Source: Lysinibacillus sphaericus (lineage in GTDB: Bacteria; Bacillota; Bacilli; Bacillales_A; Planococcaceae). From it: a DNA stretch of 64,000 nt. The stretch spans positions 3,294,001 through 3,358,000 of the forward strand of contig NZ_CP019980.1 of assembly GCF_002982115.1 (NCBI RefSeq), given 5' to 3'. The position numbers were made by a program, and so were the translations under genes. The notes beneath the pieces are model-generated. The model ran no database searches. It saw nothing but the letters and a program-made list of their open reading frames with translations, and had not been told where the DNA came from. Shown in pieces: positions 8,885 through 18,463 of this stretch; position 1 is the first letter of the stretch, and the number at the start of each line of letters is the position of its first letter.

Positions 8885-10468
8885 TTAAATTTGTACCGCA
8901 TCAATGCCGTTACCATGCCCTTTCGGCATTTTAGGGTCAAAGAGTTCTACTTTTGGTAATGGCTTGACAGCAAATTCAGTCATCTTTTCTTTTCTTAAAA
9001 TACCATTTGCCGTAATACGCGCCGACTCTAAAATAATAGGTAATCCACTTCCTGGATGCGTACCTCCTCCTACTAGCCAGCAATGATCTAACTCTTCAAA
9101 TTTATTATGAGGACGGAATGTTAGCATTTGTGTTAACTGATGTCCTAGATTAAAGGTCGCCCCTTTATATACATCCATTTCCTCTTCCCAACCTCTTGGT
9201 GAAATCATTTTTTCTTCCTCAATATATTGCGCAAGATTGTCAACCCCAAGTTTCTGTTCAAGCATTCCTATTAACATATCACGATAGTCTTTTTCACATT
9301 TCTCCCATTCGATATTACTAAAGTTATTCGGTACAGGTGCAAGAATATAGAGCGTTGATTTCCCTTGTGGTGCAACTGTTGGATCAGTTACAACAGCATT
9401 TTGGATATAAATGGAAGGGTCATCTGATAATATTTTGGCATTCGTAATATCTTCCACATTTTGACGATAGTCCTCAGCAAACCAAATTGTATGGTGTGGC
9501 AAATCAAATGTTTTATTGACACCTAGATATAACATAAATGTTGAACAAGAGTATTTTTTCTTGTCTAACTTTTCCTTCGAATATTTTTTTAGTACACCTG
9601 GTTCTACTAGATTCGTCATGGCATGAGCAAAGTCTCCGTTAATAATGACATCATCAGCCGCAACTTTTTCACCATTTTCTAAAATAACACCTCTTACTTT
9701 ACGTCCATCTAACCATAATTTTGATACACCTGTGCCTGTAAAAATTTCTCCATTATTTTCACGTACAACTTTAGCCATCGCTTGTGTCAACTTGTTCAAG
9801 CCACCTTTAACATGATAAACCCCATAGGCATGCTCAATATAAGAGAGAATCGAAAAGGCACCTGGACTTTCCCAAGGAGACATACCAAGATATTTCGCTT
9901 GGAAAGTAAATGCAAGCTGTAATTCTTCTTGTTTATAATAACGCGATAATGTATCAATTAAAGATTTACCGACTTCTAGCTCTCCTAATGCTTTTAAAAC
10001 CTTTGGTTGAAGTAAATCTGTAAAGCGATTCATACTCGTTTGTAGAACAGGGGCTAATTTTTCTAATTTGCGATTTGTTTCCTTCATATATCGCTCATAG
10101 CTTCCTTCATTTCCCGGGAAAAGCTCATTCATTTGGCGAATCATTTCGTTTCTGTCACGTGTCATTTTAATTTTTTTATCACTAAAAATCAGCTCATACA
10201 TAGGATTCAAGTCAATTAGCTCTATGTAATCATGAATATTTCTTCCAGTAAGTTCAAAAATCTCTTCTACAATATATAGCATATTTAAAAATGTAGGACC
10301 CATATCAAACTTGTATTCGCCTAGCTGTATTTCGCTCGTTCTCCCACCAATATAATTCTTTTTCTCAAATACTTTTACATTGAAACCCTTTGCAGTTAGC
10401 AACATCGCTGATGCTAACCCACCCGGGCCAGCTCCGATAATAATGATTTCTTTGTTCTTTTTCATCAT
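8885..10468 (-). CDS. CrtN/CrtI-type carotenoid desaturase
   Basis: A 527-residue phytoene-desaturase-family flavoprotein. GAGPGGLASAMLLTAKG near residues 12-28 and the acidic E35 form the FAD site; GGRTSEIQLGEYKFDMGPTF is the usual second block; the C-terminal VGGGTHPGSGLPIILESARI closes it. In C30 pathways this type desaturates dehydrosqualene to diaponeurosporene or diapolycopene. It heads the cluster, with 120 bases before the DUF422 gene, so it may have the main promoter. No phytoene or dehydrosqualene synthase (CrtM/CrtB) is nearby, so the first committed step must be encoded elsewhere. Confidence 0.85.
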   Translation of the reverse strand: MMKKNKEIIIIGAGPGGLASAMLLTAKGFNVKVFEKKNYIGGRTSEIQLGEYKFDMGPTFLNMLYIVEEIFELTGRNIHDYIELIDLNPMYELIFSDKKIKMTRDRNEMIRQMNELFPGNEGSYERYMKETNRKLEKLAPVLQTSMNRFTDLLQPKVLKALGELEVGKSLIDTLSRYYKQEELQLAFTFQAKYLGMSPWESPGAFSILSYIEHAYGVYHVKGGLNKLTQAMAKVVRENNGEIFTGTGVSKLWLDGRKVRGVILENGEKVAADDVIINGDFAHAMTNLVEPGVLKKYSKEKLDKKKYSCSTFMLYLGVNKTFDLPHHTIWFAEDYRQNVEDITNAKILSDDPSIYIQNAVVTDPTVAPQGKSTLYILAPVPNNFSNIEWEKCEKDYRDMLIGMLEQKLGVDNLAQYIEEEKMISPRGWEEEMDVYKGATFNLGHQLTQMLTFRPHNKFEELDHCWLVGGGTHPGSGLPIILESARITANGILRKEKMTEFAVKPLPKVELFDPKMPKGHGNGIDAVQI

Positions 10469-10636
10469 AAAACCTCCCTATATCCTTAGTTAGCTAGTAT
10501 TTGCAAAGTTGTTTTAAATGGTCATGTTCTTGTATAAGTAATCCAGTTTTATATTATACAAGAATTCTACAACAAGTATACAACTGCTGTACAAAAATTT
10601 GCAAATAATAAAGAAGCTAAAAAATGCAAAAAAAAT

Positions 10637-10683
10637 ATCCTGAACAAAAGCTTGTACAACACAAGCTTCATTCAAGATATTAT
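10637..10683 (-). terminator. terminator of the EAL gene
   Basis: A long imperfect hairpin built on ACAAGCTT halves (arms about 10637-10656 and 10662-10683) with an A-rich run to its left that becomes a U-tract when read leftward. Confidence 0.65.
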
Positions 10684-10694
10684 GGTTTATGATT

Positions 10695-11684
10695 TTACAG
10701 TTTCCGTTGAGGATGCATGCTCGGTTTTCCAAAGAGGTAACCTTGAAAAAGTTGATAACCATTTTCCTTTAACCATTCAAAATCTGCTCTGCTCTCAATA
10801 CCTTCTGCTAACGAAATCGCATTCACTTCAAATGCCTTCGCTAAAAACTGCTTGGCTACTGCTTGCTTTTCACTATTTCCGCTAACACCTTGAACATATT
10901 TGATGTCCAATTTCATATATTGAGGCTTTAAGTCTGCAAGCATTTCCAGCGTGTTGTACCCTTCACCAACATCATCCAAGGCATATTGAAAGCCCTTTTG
11001 CTTATAGTAATTGAGAATGGATTTTAAATGCTCAATGTCATCGACTTTGTCTGATTCGACTACTTCAAAAACAAATTGATTCGGATCAATGCCTAATTGA
11101 TTTGCTAATTGTACCGTTGTTTGCAAACAAAACTCTGGGGAATAAATAGACGTGGGAATAAAGTTTATAAACGTCTTTTTCTTCAATACTGCTGAATAGC
11201 TCACTGCCGCCATTCTACATATGCGATCTAGAGCATATAACCGTCCTCGACTTCTCGCTGCAGTAAAAATTTCATTAGGATAGATGAGAGAACCATCCTC
11301 TCTCGGAAACCTAGATAATATTTCATAAGCATAAATTTCTTCATTTGCATCGACAATCGGTTGAGAGTAGCTAATAACAGATTTCTTCCTGATTACTTCA
11401 TCAATCCACTTCATCTCTAAAATCGGCTCGATTTCTGTAATAGGTTGCCACGTTCTATTGTCAAAACGAAAATAAACTTGCGCTAAATCCATAAAATCAT
11501 GGCAAAAATCAACAAATTCCCTAACGCCTGACTCTTGAATCATGAAGTAATCATCCTTCACTGAAAGCAAAAAGCCTCTTCTTTTAAAATGATTAACTAC
11601 CTTTTCCATTAGTGATAGATTTCGATGTCCCTTTAACTGTATGTCAAACTGTAACTCTAAAACTAAACAGCTTTTACAAGGCAT
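10695..11684 (-). CDS. EAL-domain cyclic-di-GMP phosphodiesterase
   Basis: A 329-residue protein with an EAL domain from about residue 85 to 325. The signature residues look intact: EIL in YEILSRF in place of EAL, the metal ligand Asn in FINF, Glu in FEVVES, the DDVGEGY acidic pair, Lys in KLD, Glu in EGIE and the Gln of QGYLFGKP. Catalytic hydrolysis of c-di-GMP to pGpG is therefore plausible. The first 80 residues match no domain I know and open with CKSC. No GGDEF domain or membrane helix is present, so it is a cytosolic enzyme. It is a lone gene with its own terminator. Confidence 0.85.
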   Translation of the reverse strand: MPCKSCLVLELQFDIQLKGHRNLSLMEKVVNHFKRRGFLLSVKDDYFMIQESGVREFVDFCHDFMDLAQVYFRFDNRTWQPITEIEPILEMKWIDEVIRKKSVISYSQPIVDANEEIYAYEILSRFPREDGSLIYPNEIFTAARSRGRLYALDRICRMAAVSYSAVLKKKTFINFIPTSIYSPEFCLQTTVQLANQLGIDPNQFVFEVVESDKVDDIEHLKSILNYYKQKGFQYALDDVGEGYNTLEMLADLKPQYMKLDIKYVQGVSGNSEKQAVAKQFLAKAFEVNAISLAEGIESRADFEWLKENGYQLFQGYLFGKPSMHPQRKL

Positions 11685-12119
11685 ATTTATTCCCCCAGTA
11701 TAGTAACGAAATGACGAATTTTTATTCTTCCCTGTCGAACTCGATTAGTCTAATGAACGAACAAAATAACGACTCTCCTCTTATTTTCGTTAAATTATAC
11801 AATTATGGATTTTCATTATCAATTAATCACTACGCATTATTACTAGTTCTTGCGTTTTTCTACGCCATACACTTAGCTTAGAAGGATTTCAGATGGCTAC
11901 AAACTGATAGTTGTCAAATGCCTATTTTCATCAAACTCACTTTAAAATTCAACTTCTTTCTTTAACAGTTTTCTGTTACTAAAACTTTGAATAATATTTC
12001 TCCTGACAAACCATCAATATACACAATAGAAGCTCGATAATCTTTTTGCAAAGCAACGATGTATGAAGTAAAAAAATAGGGCAAGAATAAAAGTATAAAT
12101 TTCATTATGAGGTGAATGA
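11685..12119. other. intergenic region, no gene recognised
   Basis: About 435 AT-rich bases between the leftward EAL gene and a rightward lipoprotein gene. It should hold both promoters. Open frames here, for example 11612-11881 on the plus strand, run into the EAL gene and resemble no protein. Confidence 0.4.
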
Positions 12120-12287
12120 ATGAAAAAATTATTTATCGGTACATTTACAGCAATTCTAGCAACAGGGCTATTATTTGGATGTGGTACATCAAAAGATAAA
12201 ACAGAGCCCAATGATACGGAAGCACCATCTACACACAAAGAACATATGGAAGATTCCAATAAAACAGAAGACACATCAAAAGAATAA
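12120..12287 (+). CDS. small lipoprotein, 55 residues
   Basis: A short ORF starting at ATG 12120 behind GAGGTGA (12109-12115). Residues 1-21 form a lipoprotein signal peptide (MKK, then a hydrophobic core) ending in a lipobox with Cys21 (LLFGC). The mature part of about 34 residues is almost entirely polar and charged (K, E, D, T, S), as in disordered surface tethers. It has its own terminator at 12319-12352, which together with signal and ribosome site makes a real gene likely. Function unknown. Confidence 0.7.
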   Translation: MKKLFIGTFTAILATGLLFGCGTSKDKTEPNDTEAPSTHKEHMEDSNKTEDTSKE

Positions 12288-12318
12288 CTTCTCCTATAAT
12301 GCAAGAACAGTAACCAAA

Positions 12319-12352
12319 AAACCAGCTCAAATCATCAATCGAGCTGGTTTTT
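12319..12352 (+). terminator. terminator of the small lipoprotein gene
   Basis: ACCAGCTC (12321-12328) pairs with GAGCTGGT (12341-12348) across a 12-base loop, followed by a T-run. Confidence 0.85.
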
Positions 12353-12442
12353 AATTATTTACAAAAACATAATGTTATTTCATGCAATCGAGGATAAAAT
12401 TGTATATGTATAGAAAGAAAACTATATTTTAGGAGGGTTTTA

Positions 12443-12946
12443 ATGTTCCAAACTGTAGACCATTTTATACACTCTTGGGCATTTGAAGCGAGTGCCACAC
12501 AAAATTACCTCAACACGTTGACAAATCAATCACTTACGCAAGCCATCACAGCAGAAAATTGGACTTTAGGACGCATTGCTTGGCATACTGTAACTGCTAT
12601 TCATATTATTACATCCAATACAAACTTAACGTTCGAAGCTCCAACAGTAGATGTTCCTGTCCCTACCTCGGCTCAATATATAGCAGACCATTATCACCAA
12701 GCTAGCAGTGCATTTGTCCATGCATTAAAAACGCAATGGAATGACAAGACCATGACGGAATATATACAATTTCTAGGCCAAGAAATACCGAATGGGTCAC
12801 TATTATTGTTTTTAATGCAACATCAGAGCCACCACCGTGGGCAAATGAGCGTTCTTATGCGACAGGCAGGATTAACCGTTCCAGGTATCTATGGCCCTTC
12901 AAAAGAGGAATGGGCAAACTTTGGTATGGATGCCCCACACATGTAG
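12443..12946 (+). CDS. DinB-family protein
   Basis: A 167-residue four-helix-bundle protein of the DinB/YfiT group. The metal-binding histidines are His48 (GRIAWHTV) and His127 plus His131 in HQSHHRGQ, which is the family hallmark. Members are thiol-dependent S-transferases or damage-inducible proteins; which one this is cannot be said. A good AGGAGGG box precedes the ATG at 12443. Monocistronic, ending at the hairpin at 12965-13005. Confidence 0.85.
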   Translation: MFQTVDHFIHSWAFEASATQNYLNTLTNQSLTQAITAENWTLGRIAWHTVTAIHIITSNTNLTFEAPTVDVPVPTSAQYIADHYHQASSAFVHALKTQWNDKTMTEYIQFLGQEIPNGSLLLFLMQHQSHHRGQMSVLMRQAGLTVPGIYGPSKEEWANFGMDAPHM

Positions 12947-12964
12947 CGCAATTTAAAAATGATG

Positions 12965-13005
12965 AAAAGTGTTAGAATGCCTGCCGGCAATTCTAACACT
13001 TTTTT
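12965..13005 (+). terminator. terminator of the DinB gene; hairpin repeat copy 2
   Basis: AAAAGTGTTAGAAT pairs with ATTCTAACACTTTT across a GC-rich loop, with T residues after. The stem is the same as at 3813 and 59956 except for the loop-proximal bases. Confidence 0.85.
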
Positions 13006-13083
13006 GCTACGATAGGGACTTATCGAAAATCTATGCTAATTTCCAAACTTCTATCAGCCTAGGGAGTTTTTTTGTAGTGTTGT

Positions 13084-13413
13084 CTAGTATAATTCGCCTT
13101 TTGTCAAGATTATGGCATTTCCTCCCACCATCACTCTTGGATCATTGTTATGTATTAATTTAGTGATAATGGTAGAAGGTCTGCCCATGCTATAGCCTTG
13201 CAAAAACGTGAATTCTTCATTAAATTTCGTTAACACGTGATTATGAAAAAGATAATACGTTAACGCACCATTGGAAGTCCCTGTTGCTGCTTCTTCATCA
13301 ATCCCATAGAGCGGGCAAAAGTTTCTACTCTCTGCTATTCCCTTGTCTGTGTCCAGTGTAAATGCATGAACGCCTCCTATAGTAGAAAAATATAAATTAT
13401 AACTACTCCACAC
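13084..13413 (-). pseudogene. PhzF-family isomerase, C-terminal fragment only
   Basis: About 109 codons that match only the last third of the PhzF/YddE isomerase fold: TIGGVHAFTLDT, then FCPLYGIDEEAATGTSNGAL, then FLQGYSMGRPS and VMVGGNAIIL. Full-length members have roughly 270-300 residues with the catalytic Glu in the missing N-terminal half. The fragment begins inside the last codons of the ABC permease gene next door (13403), so the start of phzF was lost when the ABC block joined this site. It should not give an active enzyme. Confidence 0.8.
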
Positions 13414-15751
13414 TTTTTAAAGATTCAATCATATCTATTTTAGATACTTTTTTTCTAAGAAGTAAATTAGCTACTATTGTTAACAGAAATGTAAGTAGTA
13501 CTGCCAAAACTACTGTAACAAAGCTCAGTTTGTCAGGAATCTGTTGATTGGTACTAGATAATGCTTTGACGACCAATCTGTACATGTAACCACTTAATGG
13601 TAGGGCTATAATGACTGCAAAAGTGGTCAAGATTGTATTTTCAACAAAGATAATTCTGTTTATCTTATTTTTTTGATATCCTAGCACCTTTAACGTGGCA
13701 AGTTCACGAATACGTTCATAAATATTTATTGAAGATATAGTAAACATGGCGCCAAAGGATAAAACAACAGCACAAAGAATAAATATAATAAACACCGGGT
13801 TATTTTGTTGAATAATATTGTCCACCGATTTTTTCACATCATTCTTATCTGAAACTATATCGACAAAAGGATCCTGCTTAAAATAAGTTTGAATGTTGAC
13901 TTTATCTGCTTCATGGGTCATTTTAACTAACAGGGAAGTAGGTTTAAAATCGATACCAAGACTATTAATATAATCTGGTGTACTGTAAAAAGACGGATTT
14001 GTATATTGTGTTGATATTTTTGATACCTTTATGTCTACAGACTGCCCTTTCAGTTCAGGAGCAATTAATTTAATTTTAATTGTATCTCCCTCTGATATAT
14101 TGTATTTATCAGCATATGATTTCGGAATAAGCACCCCCATATCGTCTAAAGTTATTCTGTTATTCTGATCATTAAAGAAACGAATTAAGCTATTTTCTTT
14201 TTCTGTAACAATTAAAGATGCGTTTTTCTCATCACCAAAATTAATAAATTCAATTGGAATTGTTGATAATGAAAAATACTTGTCCACTTCAGATGGCAGT
14301 TTAACAGAATCCGAGGTCAACTCTCCTTTATAATCCACTTTAAAATCATATTTATAAACCTTATTAATCTGAGCAGCAATTGATTGCATAGAAGCTTCAA
14401 AACCAAAAGCGGTGATTAAAAGAATGACACAAACAATCACTCCAACTGAACTTGCCATAGCTTTTTTAGGGTTCAAAAAAATATTTCTTAGAATCAATTT
14501 CTTTCCATAAGATAGTTTCTTCCATAGACCAGGAATTCTTTCGATTAAAATTTTCTTCATTCTTTTCGGTGGTTTTGGACGCAAAGCCTGTGCTGCCCGT
14601 TCCTTTAATATGCTCCTTCCACTTAAATAACATGCGATTATGCCGAAAACTATGGAAACTATGACCGGTGGGAAAATGGTATGAAACCCTATAGATAATT
14701 TAAAATCCGGCAATGAATAAGTTTGTTCGATAACAGAAGTAAGTAATGGTACAAGTGTTATAGCAGTAATTAGCCAACCTATAACGGAACCTACGATACC
14801 TACCAAAATTGGATATCCCATATAATGAAATAAAATATTTTTATTTTTAATACCCAATGCCTTCATAATACCTATTTGATTTCTTTGTGAGTCTATTACC
14901 CTGGACATAGTTAGAAAAATTGTTACTGCAGCAACCATAAACAAAATTAATGGGGAAACCGTACTCATCAATCGATTATTATTTATGGTTACATTTATTG
15001 CTGAATAACTGACGGCTCTTTCTTTACTAACTTGATACAGGTAAGGAAGCTCTTTTGAGTAATCCTCAATTGATTTGTTTATTTGATTGCTACTATATCC
15101 TTCTTTCACATCTACAATTAATTCATTGTAATAAAAACCACCTGCTATTTCTTCAATTCGCTCTTCAAAAATATAAGCTACACCATAGGCTTTGTGGTCA
15201 GGTAGAACTAGAGAAGGGTCCTTAATATTAAAGGCGTGTTCTACGTTCTCACCGAAACCGCTAATGATAAAATCATAACTCCCTTGATTTGTATTAATCG
15301 TGACACTATCACCAATCTTATAATTATGCTCTTTTCCATACCGCTCATCTAATAGAATTTCGTCTTTTTTTGAGGGAATACTGCCACGAGTAACTGCAAT
15401 GGTGTTAATCTCATTATCTTTAGGGATTGTATGTATCTTCAAGGTTGTTTTGTATCCTTCAAACGTTTGATTCGCATCAAAAGTATATCGTCCTTCTATC
15501 TTATTAATACCCTCAATTTCCTGCATTTTAGATATTTCGTCTTTAGTAATCTGGCTGTAATAAACATTCAAATCAGACAAATTGTGTTCTTTGAAGTAAT
15601 TTTTCGTATATGCACTAAGTTCATTACTTAGTGTTATCAGACCAGCATAGAAAAAAGTACCTACCGCGATAACTAACACAATTGCCAAAAACTGCCCCAC
15701 AGACTCTTTTATATCTCTTAATAATTTTAAATGTAATTTTTTCACTACCAC
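13403..15751 (-). CDS. FtsX-type ABC transporter permease
   Basis: A 782-residue permease of the FtsX/MacB class. A membrane helix at about 16-38 is followed by a large extracytoplasmic domain (about 40-250), then three helices with the FtsX core (about 255-380), a middle loop (KPPKRMKKILIERIPG, then a LRNIFLNPKKA-type coupling region), a second extracellular domain and three final helices after about residue 655. Such proteins move peptides, antibiotics or lipoproteins by mechanotransmission. The gene overlaps its ATPase gene by seven bases. With the MerR regulator upstream it forms an inducible export system. Confidence 0.88.
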   Translation of the reverse strand: MVVKKLHLKLLRDIKESVGQFLAIVLVIAVGTFFYAGLITLSNELSAYTKNYFKEHNLSDLNVYYSQITKDEISKMQEIEGINKIEGRYTFDANQTFEGYKTTLKIHTIPKDNEINTIAVTRGSIPSKKDEILLDERYGKEHNYKIGDSVTINTNQGSYDFIISGFGENVEHAFNIKDPSLVLPDHKAYGVAYIFEERIEEIAGGFYYNELIVDVKEGYSSNQINKSIEDYSKELPYLYQVSKERAVSYSAINVTINNNRLMSTVSPLILFMVAAVTIFLTMSRVIDSQRNQIGIMKALGIKNKNILFHYMGYPILVGIVGSVIGWLITAITLVPLLTSVIEQTYSLPDFKLSIGFHTIFPPVIVSIVFGIIACYLSGRSILKERAAQALRPKPPKRMKKILIERIPGLWKKLSYGKKLILRNIFLNPKKAMASSVGVIVCVILLITAFGFEASMQSIAAQINKVYKYDFKVDYKGELTSDSVKLPSEVDKYFSLSTIPIEFINFGDEKNASLIVTEKENSLIRFFNDQNNRITLDDMGVLIPKSYADKYNISEGDTIKIKLIAPELKGQSVDIKVSKISTQYTNPSFYSTPDYINSLGIDFKPTSLLVKMTHEADKVNIQTYFKQDPFVDIVSDKNDVKKSVDNIIQQNNPVFIIFILCAVVLSFGAMFTISSINIYERIRELATLKVLGYQKNKINRIIFVENTILTTFAVIIALPLSGYMYRLVVKALSSTNQQIPDKLSFVTVVLAVLLTFLLTIVANLLLRKKVSKIDMIESLKSVE

Positions 15752-16452
15752 TCAATCCCCTCTATACTTTGGGTTACATCATTAGTAATCACTTCCTCTA
15801 TTTTTCCGCTTTTCACCTTGATAACCCTATCAGCTATCGGGGCAATGGCAGAATTATGCGTTATCAAAACAATGCATTTTTGTGTTTCCTTGTTCAAATT
15901 CTGAAGAAGCTTTAATACAGATTTACCTGTTTGATAATCCAATGCACCAGTCGGTTCATCACAAAGTAACAGTAAAGGATTTTTGGCAACGGCTCTAGCA
16001 ATGGCAACTCTTTGTTGTTCTCCCCCAGAAAGCTGTGAAGGAAAGTTATCCTTACGTTTATCAAGTCCAACTTTTCCTAGTATTTCGTTTGCATCCAAAT
16101 GATTCTTACACACCTCTGAAGCAAATTCTACATTCTCCAATGCTGTCAAATTGGGAATCAAATTATAAAATTGAAACACAAATCCTATTTCTTCAGCCCG
16201 AAATGCTGTTAATTTTTTTTCATCATTTTTGGTAATGTTATTTCCATTAACAATCACCTCTCCTGATGTGACAATATCCATACCACCTAAAATATTTAAA
16301 ATGGTACTTTTACCAGCTCCACTTGCCCCTAGTATCACTACAAATTCGCCTTCGTAGATAGTAAAGTCTACATCATCCAAAGCTTTAATCAATACATCAC
16401 CAATTTTGTACTCTTTCGTAACATTTTTGAATTCTATTAATCTTTTTTTCAT
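15745..16452 (-). CDS. ABC transporter ATP-binding protein (LolD/MacB type)
   Basis: A 235-residue ATPase: Walker [10 protein letters not shown] near residue 41, Q-loop FQFYNLIP, signature LSGGEQQR, Walker [14 protein letters not shown], and the switch His in ITHN. The sequence class ([18 protein letters not shown]) is that of the LolD/SalX/MacB group that pairs with FtsX-type permeases. It powers the 782-residue permease translated from the overlapping downstream frame. A MerR-type promoter lies 60 bases upstream. Confidence 0.92.
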   Translation of the reverse strand: MKKRLIEFKNVTKEYKIGDVLIKALDDVDFTIYEGEFVVILGASGAGKSTILNILGGMDIVTSGEVIVNGNNITKNDEKKLTAFRAEEIGFVFQFYNLIPNLTALENVEFASEVCKNHLDANEILGKVGLDKRKDNFPSQLSGGEQQRVAIARAVAKNPLLLLCDEPTGALDYQTGKSVLKLLQNLNKETQKCIVLITHNSAIAPIADRVIKVKSGKIEEVITNDVTQSIEGIEW

Positions 16453-16513
16453 TACCTAACACCCTCCCAAATAAAAAACCAATAGAACAATATTATTTGT
16501 TCCATTGGTAATT

Positions 16514-16544
16514 AAAATAAACTATGGTGTTACCCCCAGGTCAA
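16514..16544 (-). promoter_or_regulatory. MerR-type promoter with 19-bp spacer for the ABC exporter
   Basis: Read leftward, a -35 element TTGACC (16539-16544) and a -10 element TATTTT (16514-16519) are separated by exactly 19 bases. The spacer holds an imperfect dyad around GGGGTAACACC. A long 19-20 bp spacer with a central dyad is the hallmark of promoters twisted open by MerR regulators. It lies between a MerR-type gene and the ABC genes it would control. A second inverted repeat, ACCAAT...ATTGGT (about 16478-16509), lies downstream of it and may be an attenuator. Confidence 0.6.
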
Positions 16545-16559
16545 TATATAAAAGATTAT

Positions 16560-17369
16560 TTACACTTCTTCGATTGGAATATAAACTTCTAGGAAAGCTC
16601 GTTCTTTGTTATCTAGATATGTAATAAGGCGAGTATTTATAAATGCAACGCCATTTATTTTAAGTCCTTGCTTATTGCTCCATTGTATACTAGATTCAAG
16701 AATTTTATTTTTAATATCATTTTTACCATTTAGATACCTGCCATCTTCAACAATTGTATAGATACATTTAGAATATTGTAAATAGCGCCTATTTTTTTCA
16801 CTTTGTTTTGTTTCTTTCTTCTCAACAATATACATTTTGGAATCCAAAAAACCGTTTTCATCAACAGTAAATGTTCTCATGATTTTACTAAGAATATCAT
16901 CCTTTATCATATCCATGTTTTCTAATATAACAGGATACTCGTAAAAAGAATAAAAGTCAGAAAACTCCCCCATGACCTCATATAATGGAAGTTCCCTTAT
17001 CGAAAATTGGTTAAGATGTACTTTTAAATCTTCACAAAATGCTTTTGTTTCTTTTATTTTTTGAAGCATGTAATTATTATCCCTAATTGCTTCTTCTAAT
17101 TGCAGGGCTTTCGTTGCTAATAATGCATCTAAATCTTCTATCTCTGTTCCCTCTTGTACATTTCTAACTTCCTTTAACGTTAGATTACGCTTTTTATAAA
17201 AATCAGCTACTAATAAAGCATAAATATCAAAGTCATTATAATTTCGATAATTATTTGTTTCATTATGATTTGGTTTTACGATTCCTCGTTCTTCGTAATA
17301 CCTCAATGTATCCCTCGAAATACCTAAAATATCTAATATCTGACTTGTTCTATATGTATTCCCATCCAT
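16560..17369 (-). CDS. MerR-family transcriptional regulator
   Basis: A 269-residue regulator. Residues 5-75 form the winged helix of the MerR family (YRTSQILDILGISRDTLRYYEERGI), followed by a coiled coil (about 80-125) and a C-terminal domain of about 145 residues that resembles a ligand-binding domain, as in BmrR and BltR. It should sense a compound and activate the ABC exporter downstream, whose promoter has the required 19-bp spacer. The ligand is unknown. Confidence 0.85.
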   Translation of the reverse strand: MDGNTYRTSQILDILGISRDTLRYYEERGIVKPNHNETNNYRNYNDFDIYALLVADFYKKRNLTLKEVRNVQEGTEIEDLDALLATKALQLEEAIRDNNYMLQKIKETKAFCEDLKVHLNQFSIRELPLYEVMGEFSDFYSFYEYPVILENMDMIKDDILSKIMRTFTVDENGFLDSKMYIVEKKETKQSEKNRRYLQYSKCIYTIVEDGRYLNGKNDIKNKILESSIQWSNKQGLKINGVAFINTRLITYLDNKERAFLEVYIPIEEV

Positions 17370-17857
17370 TTCATATTAACCTCCTTTTGATGCAATACTT
17401 CATAGAGTCATTTTTTATGAATCTTCTAATTAAATCAAGTTGTTCACAATAGTCCCTACCATCATTTTAACATATATAACCATTTTATTTTTGAAGTACA
17501 CATCTCTTGTAAGTTATTGTCCATAACCTTGCCACCATCCATCATGAAAAATTTAAAAAGTCTATTCAATCAAAAAGGCATACTTATAGAGTAATCTAAA
17601 AGTATACCTTTAAAACAATTTCAAACTTTTCCTTCATTAAATTGCAGCTATAACCTCTGTTCTAAATAAATGACTCTATAAATTGATTTGTAATATTTTC
17701 AATCCAGATGGACTCAATAGCATATCTTCAATCAAAACATGATTTCTCAGAATCTTTTCAGAGAAAGTGCAAATCCCGTCAAGTCATCCAATAACCGCTT
17801 CTGCTCAGAAGTTATTTTACCTAATATCGTCCAGTTGGATTACTGTCTATCATCCTT
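17370..17857. other. intergenic region with a bidirectional hairpin
   Basis: About 490 bases without a recognisable gene. A hairpin at about 17572-17615 (arms AAAGGCATACTT and AAGTATACCTTT) is flanked by A and T runs and could stop transcription both ways. The part at 17750-17857 shows short coding-like stretches leftward, but stops interrupt them; it may be the ruin of a gene. Confidence 0.4.
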
Positions 17858-18463
17858 TTAAAATGCTTTACGTTGGTAAATTGCTGTAGTAATACCCCAC
17901 GAAAGTAAAAATACTAGCAAAATCACCACTGTTGCAGCTATATAAATTGTTGTAATGGATAAGTGGATAATAAAATCCGTTATGGCTGTTAAATGTTCAG
18001 CTAAAAAGATCACAATAGACGGTCCTATACCTGCTAAAAGGATGAAACTAAACATGATAACCATTGTGATATACCCTGGTTTAAATATATAAAACATTGG
18101 CAAAGTAAGGGAAACAAATAATATAAATAACCCTACAGAAATTGCGATATCTGTTAGTGAAAACGTTTTATTAAAGACCATTAATGCTAAGCTTGTCACG
18201 GCAATGGATAAAATCATATAAACTAATGCTCCAAGATAGCGTGAAGCAATAATTTCCTTGCGTGTGTATGGTAAAGAATTTAATAAAATATTCGTTTCTG
18301 CTTTTTCATCGTAAGCATAAGCATTAAAAGGAATAAAAATACTAGCTACTAAAAAGATAAGAGCAGGATGCGAATCCATAAAAATAAAGAATGCTATAAA
18401 AGGAATAAACGTTAAGAGTAGCTTTTTTTGCATGATTACATCGCGCCAGATTAAATTAAACAT
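17858..18463 (-). CDS. ABC-2 type permease, small
   Basis: A 201-residue membrane protein with six hydrophobic segments and the ABC-2 pattern FNAYAYDEKAETNILLNSLPYTRKEIIASRY near residues 46-76, known from permeases of the YhcI/YtrC and bacitracin-type groups. It overlaps the ATPase gene by eight bases, so the two form a pair. It is preceded in the operon by a GntR-family repressor of the YtrA type, a layout known from cell-wall-stress exporters in Bacillus. Substrate not known. Confidence 0.82.
   Translation of the reverse strand: MFNLIWRDVIMQKKLLLTFIPFIAFFIFMDSHPALIFLVASIFIPFNAYAYDEKAETNILLNSLPYTRKEIIASRYLGALVYMILSIAVTSLALMVFNKTFSLTDIAISVGLFILFVSLTLPMFYIFKPGYITMVIMFSFILLAGIGPSIVIFLAEHLTAITDFIIHLSITTIYIAATVVILLVFLLSWGITTAIYQRKAF

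Noticed and set aside
12014..12304. 96-codon minus-strand ORF
   Set aside because: Covers the lipoprotein gene at 12120-12287 on the other strand, which has a signal peptide, ribosome site and terminator.
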